Positions 6,143 through 9,734 of a stretch of DNA of 9,734 nucleotides are shown piece after piece. The position numbers and the translations under genes were made by a program. The DNA lies in NCBI GenBank assembly GCA_036384495.1, contig DASVMD010000031.1, positions 1-9,734 of the forward strand, in the 5' to 3' direction. Under the pieces are notes generated by a model. That model had not been told where the DNA came from. It did not search any database and worked only from the letters and a program-made list of their open reading frames with translations. This stretch comes from JAQGHB01 sp036384495 (GTDB lineage: Bacteria > Patescibacteriota > Saccharimonadia > Saccharimonadales > UBA4665). Position 1 is the stretch's first letter. Each line of letters starts with the position of its first letter.

Positions 6143-6403
6143 TTAGTCCTTGACTTCAGGAGCGTCCTGCGTCCTTTCGGGGGTGGGAGTGATCTCGATG
6201 ATCGTGAAGCAGGTGACGAAGCAAGCGACTGTCAGCAGAATCAACCAGATTGCAGCAAGCCCAAGCACGACAGATGCCCCATAATCTGCGTAGTCCCGGG
6301 CTTTCACCAAACTAAGTGCCGTGCCAAAGCTGACGCCAAGAGAGGTGAGGACTCCCAACAGAAGCGGGAAGCTGAACCTAAAACTGAAACCGTATGTACG
6401 CAC
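6143..6403 (-). CDS. Small two-helix membrane protein
   Basis: This 86-residue protein is of unrecognised family. A short basic, aromatic N-terminus (MRTYGFSFRFS) is followed by a first membrane helix at about 12-33 (FPLLLGVLTSLGVSFGTALS), a short basic/polar loop (KARDYADY), a second helix at about 43-69 (VVLGLAAIWLILLTVACFVT) with Cys61 and Cys65, and a polar tail (TPTPERTQDAPEVKD). The GTG start at 6403 is chosen because AGAGG lies 7 bases upstream. An in-frame TTG at 6445 would add 14 residues but has no comparable ribosome-binding site. Upstream stands the most consensus-like minus-strand promoter of the window, and downstream a hairpin and a terminator, so it reads as a complete single-gene unit. 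Small hydrophobic proteins can appear by chance, but the full set of signals argues for a real gene. Confidence 0.68.
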   Translation of the reverse strand: MRTYGFSFRFSFPLLLGVLTSLGVSFGTALSLVKARDYADYGASVVLGLAAIWLILLTVACFVTCFTIIEITPTPERTQDAPEVKD

Positions 6404-6409
6404 GGTGAA

Positions 6410-6416
6410 TCCTCTC
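6410..6416 (-). promoter_or_regulatory. Shine-Dalgarno deciding the GTG start at 6403
   Basis: On the minus strand GAGAGGA ends just upstream of the GTG, with 7 bases between the AGAGG core and the start codon. This spacing is ideal and is the reason for preferring GTG 6403 over the upstream TTG. Confidence 0.65.
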
Positions 6417-6473
6417 GGTAGAACGGATTGGAAAAGAACGATCAACTTGCTCTGTCTCTGACAAAACGGGCTT

Positions 6474-6503
6474 ATTTTAGCATATTATATCACATATTGT
6501 CAA
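6474..6503 (-). promoter_or_regulatory. Consensus-like minus-strand promoter of the membrane protein gene
   Basis: On the minus strand a perfect TTGACA (6503-6498) is followed after 18 bp by TAAAAT (6479-6474), which carries the extended TGC. Within the spacer there is also a perfect extended -10, TGATATAAT (6492-6484). Transcription would begin near 6467 or 6477 and leave a leader of about 64-74 nt, consistent with the Shine-Dalgarno seen downstream. Confidence 0.65.
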
Positions 6504-6507
6504 GTTC

Positions 6508-6516
6508 TGGTATACT
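6508..6516 (+). promoter_or_regulatory. Extended -10 promoter of alaS
   Basis: TGGTATACT is a near-consensus extended -10 whose last base lies 7 bases before the alaS ATG at 6524. The predicted first base of the mRNA is the A of the start codon, so the transcript should be leaderless. It lies only 4 bp from the -35 box of the divergent minus promoter, so the two probably compete for polymerase. Confidence 0.65.
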
Positions 6517-6523
6517 TTAACAG

Positions 6524-8485
6524 ATGACAGCTCAGGAAATTCGTAAAGCCTATTTTGATTTTTTCGTGGAGCGCGGGCATACCTTGATTCCGCGGGCACT
6601 TTTAGTGCCGCAAAACGATCCGACCACGCTATTTACCGGTTCTGGCATGCAGCCCCTGTTGCCGTATCTGCTGGGCGAGCCGCACCCCAAGGGCGTTAAA
6701 TTGGTTGATAGCCAAACAGCGTTGCGTGCCCAAGATATCGAAGATGTCGGCGATAACCGCCACACCACCTTCTTTGAAATGCTCGGCAACTGGTCGCTCG
6801 GCGACTATTTTAAAGAGCAGCAAATTCGTTGGTTTTTTGAATTTTTGACCGATGTAGTAGGGCTTGACCCACAAAAAATTTACGTAACATGCTTTATCGG
6901 TGACGAAGAGCACGGCATTGAGCGCGACGAAACCTCGGCTAAGATCTGGCAAGAAGTCTTTAAAGAAAAGGGCATTGATGCCAAAATTGTGGCAGTTGGT
7001 TCGCAAGCTGATGGCGATAAAAACGGCATGCAGGGCGGCCGCATCTTTTACTATGACGACGGCGAAAACTGGTGGAGCCGTGGCGGCGGACTCGATAAAA
7101 CCCCTATGGGCGACCCCTGTGGCCCAGACAGCGAAGTCTTTTATGACTTTGGCGAGCAGCACCACGCGCCGGGCTACGGCGAGCCGCATCCGGCCAGCGA
7201 TTCAGGCCGTTTCATGGAAATCGGCAACCAGGTCTTTATGCAATATCAGCGCACCGAGGACGGTTTTAAGCCGTTAGCAAAACAAAACGTGGATTTTGGT
7301 GGCGGTTTAGAGCGTATCGCCGCTGCTGCCATCGACAGCCCCGACGTGTTCCAGATCAGCTTGCTACGCCCAATTATCGACAAGCTCCAGGAAATTTCCG
7401 GCAAAAAATACGAAAGCCACACCGAAAGCATGCGTGTGATTGCTGACCACTTGCGGGCAGCCACATTCCTGGCGGTTGATGGCGTTGTGCCAAGCAATAA
7501 AACCCAAGGTTACGTTATGCGCCGCCTGGTGCGCCGCGCCATTCGCTATGCCTTTGAACTCGGCGTGGAACAGAACTTTATGGAAGAAATCGTGCCCGTG
7601 ATCGCCGATTTATACGTGCACGACTATCCTGAGGTTGCCGAAAACCGCCAAAAAGTCATCGACATCCTGGTAAAAGAAGAAAAAGCCTTCCGCCAAACTT
7701 TGCGCAAGGGCCTTCAGGAATTCACCAAAACAACCAAATCCCAGCCATTTACGATAGGCGTTTCAGCTATCGGTGGTCCTGATACGATTGGCGGCAGCGT
7801 AGAAACGCGAGCCATGACAAAACTTACCGGCGAAATGATCTTTAAACTCTATGATACCTACGGTTTCCCGGTTGAATTATCCAAAGAAGAGGCTTTTAAG
7901 CAAGGTATTGAAATTGATGCCAGCGCCGACCAAGACTTCGATCGCTTAATGGCTGAGCAGAGGAGTCGCTCGCAAACGGCTGCTAAGGGCACTTTCAAGG
8001 GCGGCTTGGGCGGCCAAACGCTGCAGCATAAAAAGTATCATACTGCCACCCATCTTATGTACCAGGCCCTGCGCGACGTTTTAGGTGATCATGTGGTGCA
8101 GCGCGGCTCAAATATCACCGAGGAACGCCTGCGATTCGATTTCAGCCATCCCGAAAAGGTTACGCCAGAACAGCTTAAGCAAGTCGAAGACATCGTGAAC
8201 GAGCAAATCCAAAAAGATCTCAAAGTGTCCTTCCAGGAATATCCAACCAAAGTTGCCATCGAAGAAAAAGGCGCGCTCGGTCAATTTGGCGATCGCTATG
8301 GCGACACCGTTAAAGTCTACAAAATGATTGCCGATGGCGCCGACAAGCCGTTCAGCTTTGAAATTTGCGGCGGTCCACACGTGGATCACACCCTGCAACT
8401 CGCTGAAGACGGCAAGAAGTTCAAGATCATCAAAGAAGAATCTTCAAGCGCCGGTATTCGTCGCATCAAAGCCGTACTTCAGTAG
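6524..8485 (+). CDS. alaS: Alanyl-tRNA synthetase, compact form
   Basis: This cytoplasmic enzyme charges tRNA-Ala and clears mischarged Ser/Gly. At 653 residues it is far shorter than the usual ~870. The class II catalytic core is complete: DPTTLFTGSGM 32-42 (motif 1 region), RHTTFFEMLGNWSLGDYF 79-96 (motif 2), GDPCGPDSE 196-204 and FGGGLERIA 258-266 (motif 3). The tRNA-binding helical region includes MRVIADHLRA 303-312 and KLYDTYGFPVELS 441-453. The editing domain keeps its four zinc ligands, HTATH (His506, His510) and CGGPH (Cys615, His619). Missing are the beta-barrel segment with the FYAESGGQVGD motif (only about 25 residues link the helical region to HTATH) and the whole C-terminal C-Ala/DHHA1 region, since the protein ends at AGIRRIKAVLQ. 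An extra Gly/Ile/Thr-rich loop lies at about 404-432. The ATG at 6524 gives the normal N-terminus and sits 7 bases after an extended -10. No terminator separates it from the next gene. Confidence 0.96.
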   Translation: MTAQEIRKAYFDFFVERGHTLIPRALLVPQNDPTTLFTGSGMQPLLPYLLGEPHPKGVKLVDSQTALRAQDIEDVGDNRHTTFFEMLGNWSLGDYFKEQQIRWFFEFLTDVVGLDPQKIYVTCFIGDEEHGIERDETSAKIWQEVFKEKGIDAKIVAVGSQADGDKNGMQGGRIFYYDDGENWWSRGGGLDKTPMGDPCGPDSEVFYDFGEQHHAPGYGEPHPASDSGRFMEIGNQVFMQYQRTEDGFKPLAKQNVDFGGGLERIAAAAIDSPDVFQISLLRPIIDKLQEISGKKYESHTESMRVIADHLRAATFLAVDGVVPSNKTQGYVMRRLVRRAIRYAFELGVEQNFMEEIVPVIADLYVHDYPEVAENRQKVIDILVKEEKAFRQTLRKGLQEFTKTTKSQPFTIGVSAIGGPDTIGGSVETRAMTKLTGEMIFKLYDTYGFPVELSKEEAFKQGIEIDASADQDFDRLMAEQRSRSQTAAKGTFKGGLGGQTLQHKKYHTATHLMYQALRDVLGDHVVQRGSNITEERLRFDFSHPEKVTPEQLKQVEDIVNEQIQKDLKVSFQEYPTKVAIEEKGALGQFGDRYGDTVKVYKMIADGADKPFSFEICGGPHVDHTLQLAEDGKKFKIIKEESSSAGIRRIKAVLQ

Positions 8486-8514
8486 CACATTCAGCCTTTT
8501 CTCAGGTGTCGGTG

Positions 8515-8523
8515 TGGTAAAAT
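8515..8523 (+). promoter_or_regulatory. Extended -10 promoter of the FtsA-like gene
   Basis: TGGTAAAAT is a one-mismatch extended -10 box in the short gap after alaS. Transcription is expected to begin near 8530-8531, on or next to the second ATG (8531). The first ATG (8525) lies only 1 base beyond the box and would probably not be in the transcript, so this site helps choose the start. Confidence 0.55.
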
Positions 8524-8530
8524 AATGGAT

Positions 8531-9734
8531 ATGCTTGAAAAATTTAAAAGCGTCGGCGGGCAAGTAGCCAAGCGTGCCGCAAATGAAGCCTCAAAAGCGG
8601 CTACTAAAGCATCGTCGAAAGCTCGCGAAAAGACCAAAAAGCAAGGTGATCAATACCTGGTAGCTCTTGACATCGGTACCGAATATGTAAAGGCCCTGAT
8701 TGGCAAGGCTAACCCTGATGGCACGGTGGAAATTATTGGCGAAGGCCGCGCTCACCAGAACTTAACCGATATGCAGGCCGGCGCCATCGCTGATATTGCT
8801 GGCGTGGTCGAAAACTGCGACAAGGCGCTGAATCAGGCTGAGGAACAGGCGCAAGTCAGTGTTCGCACGGCAATCATCGGTATTGCTGGTGAGCTGGTAA
8901 AAGGCACTACTACCACCGTTCGGGTGGCTCGTAAAAACTCGCAAAAGCCGCTCGATATCGCCGAAATGGAAAAAATTATCAATCTGGTACAGGAGCGAGC
9001 CCAAGCAAAAGCCAAGCAACAACTGGCCTGGGAACTGGGTGGCAAAGAAGTTGAAGTGCGGCTAGTAAACAGCGCGCTGGTCAGCATCGAGATCGACGGC
9101 TATCCGGTGACCAATCCAATCGGTTTCCAGGGTAAAGACGTGGTGGTGCAGCTCTACACCGCGTTTGCGCCAATGATCCACATTGGAGCGCTCGAAAAAA
9201 CCGCTCAGGAACTCGATTTAGATCTGTTAGCGGTAGCTGCAGAGCCGTTTGCGGTGGCTCGCGCCGTCATTGGTAATAACCCGAATCAAAACCTCAGCGC
9301 TATTCTTATGGACGTTGGCGGTGGCACCACCGATATTGCTGTGATTAACGAGGGTGGCGTGCAAGGTACCAAGATGTTCGGCATCGGTGGCAGGGCCTAC
9401 ACCCGAGGCGTGGAACGCGACCTGAGCGTAGATTTTGAGCAAGCCGAAGAACTCAAAGTGGGCCTCAGTACCAACAAAATTCCAGCCGTCAAGCGGGCGC
9501 CTGTCGAAAAAGCCTTGGGCAAAACGGCCGACGTTTGGATTGGCGGCATCGAACTGGCGCTCAGCGAATTCACCAAGCTCGACCATCTGCCACACCGCAT
9601 TTTCCTCTGCGGCGGCGGCTCCTCGCTGGATATCCTCATGGAGCGCCTGGAAGACACCGAGTGGTACCGCTCGCTGCCGTTTACTCGCAAGCCAAGCGTG
9701 CATCATATCCGCCCCACGCAGGTGTCTGATATCA
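8531..9734 (+). CDS. FtsA/PilM-family actin-like ATPase (3' end outside window)
   Basis: The frame is open to the window edge, about 401 codons. Proteins of this family bind ATP, polymerise at the inner membrane and anchor FtsZ (FtsA) or the type IV pilus inner-membrane complex (PilM). From the 8531 start: phosphate-1 loop LVALDIGTEYVKALIG at about 43-58; an FtsA-style SHS2/1C domain at about 84-210 (GAIADIAGVVENCDKALNQA, then TAIIGIAGELVKG); phosphate-2 loop LMDVGGGTTDIAV at about 259-271; GGRAYTRGVERDLSVDFEQA at about 286-305, the element shared by FtsA and PilM; and the adenosine motif IFLCGGGSSLDIL at about 357-369. The 1C domain favours FtsA over PilM. Oddity: the first ~38 residues are a Lys/Ala-rich helix (VAKRAANEASKAATKASSKA) not typical of FtsA. 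The start at 8531 is preferred over 8525 because of the promoter position. No FtsZ or pilus gene is in view to decide its role. Confidence 0.85.
   Translation, partial: MLEKFKSVGGQVAKRAANEASKAATKASSKAREKTKKQGDQYLVALDIGTEYVKALIGKANPDGTVEIIGEGRAHQNLTDMQAGAIADIAGVVENCDKALNQAEEQAQVSVRTAIIGIAGELVKGTTTTVRVARKNSQKPLDIAEMEKIINLVQERAQAKAKQQLAWELGGKEVEVRLVNSALVSIEIDGYPVTNPIGFQGKDVVVQLYTAFAPMIHIGALEKTAQELDLDLLAVAAEPFAVARAVIGNNPNQNLSAILMDVGGGTTDIAVINEGGVQGTKMFGIGGRAYTRGVERDLSVDFEQAEELKVGLSTNKIPAVKRAPVEKALGKTADVWIGGIELALSEFTKLDHLPHRIFLCGGGSSLDILMERLEDTEWYRSLPFTRKPSVHHIRPTQVSDI

Noticed and set aside
6122..6421. Plus-strand ORF of 99 aa opposite the membrane protein
   Set aside because: Its composition looks random and it has no promoter or ribosome-binding site. 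The opposite strand has clean membrane helices and matching signals.
6629..7189. 186-aa minus-strand ORF inside alaS
   Set aside because: It is the antisense shadow of the conserved AlaRS catalytic core and has no promoter of its own.
9227..9706. 159-aa minus-strand ORF under the FtsA-like gene
   Set aside because: The plus strand carries the phosphate-2 and adenosine motifs in the same stretch, so the antisense frame is a by-product of codon use.
1..9734. CRISPR array or recoded TGA
   Set aside because: No regularly spaced direct repeats are present, and TGA appears only at the ends of genes.

Overview
The window is a stretch of compact bacterial chromosome. Housekeeping genes are atpD/atpC, mnmA, alaS and an FtsA-like actin ATPase, mostly with gaps of a few tens of bases, and a three-gene phage-tail-like cassette sits between mnmA and alaS. 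Several traits suggest a small-genome Patescibacteria/CPR lineage, most likely Saccharibacteria (TM7) or a relative: divergent and shortened ATP synthase subunits, a small alanyl-tRNA synthetase, tail-fibre-like proteins that start with a GGDDGNWG motif, and promoters placed directly against start codons. The lineage is an inference. Several genes end in TGA and no internal TGA is read through in the recognised genes, so the standard code fits and the TGA=Gly code of Gracilibacteria does not.

Layout. 1-1127: 3' part of atpD and complete atpC, overlapping by ATGA, the end of an ATP synthase operon. 1163-2194: mnmA (tRNA 2-thiouridylase) with its own extended -10 promoter. 2191-2448 (minus): small charged hypothetical protein, converging on mnmA and overlapping its stop codon. 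2449-2658: AT-rich promoter/leader region. 2659-5950: three overlapping genes read to the right, encoding a tail-fibre-like protein, a beta-helix protein with a carbohydrate-binding-like N-terminus and an inserted beta domain, and a beta-sandwich plus PKD protein. 5951-6142: no convincing gene, but a bidirectional terminator and a second perfect hairpin. 6143-6403 (minus): small two-helix membrane protein. 6404-6523: divergent promoter region. 6524-8485: alaS, compact form. 8531-end: FtsA/PilM-family actin-like ATPase, cut by the window edge.

How they fit together. The core genes serve ATP synthesis, tRNA modification, tRNA charging and membrane-linked cytoskeletal work, and seem to be transcribed as short units. 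The three-gene cassette looks like one operon, with a promoter, a strong Shine-Dalgarno, start/stop overlaps and a terminator. Its products resemble phage receptor-binding structures, but no other phage genes are seen here. Surface attachment, or the tip of a tail-like apparatus, is a reasonable but unproven role. Two expression styles are visible: genes whose -10 box lies about 7-9 nt before the ATG (probably leaderless), and genes with a leader and a clear Shine-Dalgarno (the cassette and the small membrane protein).
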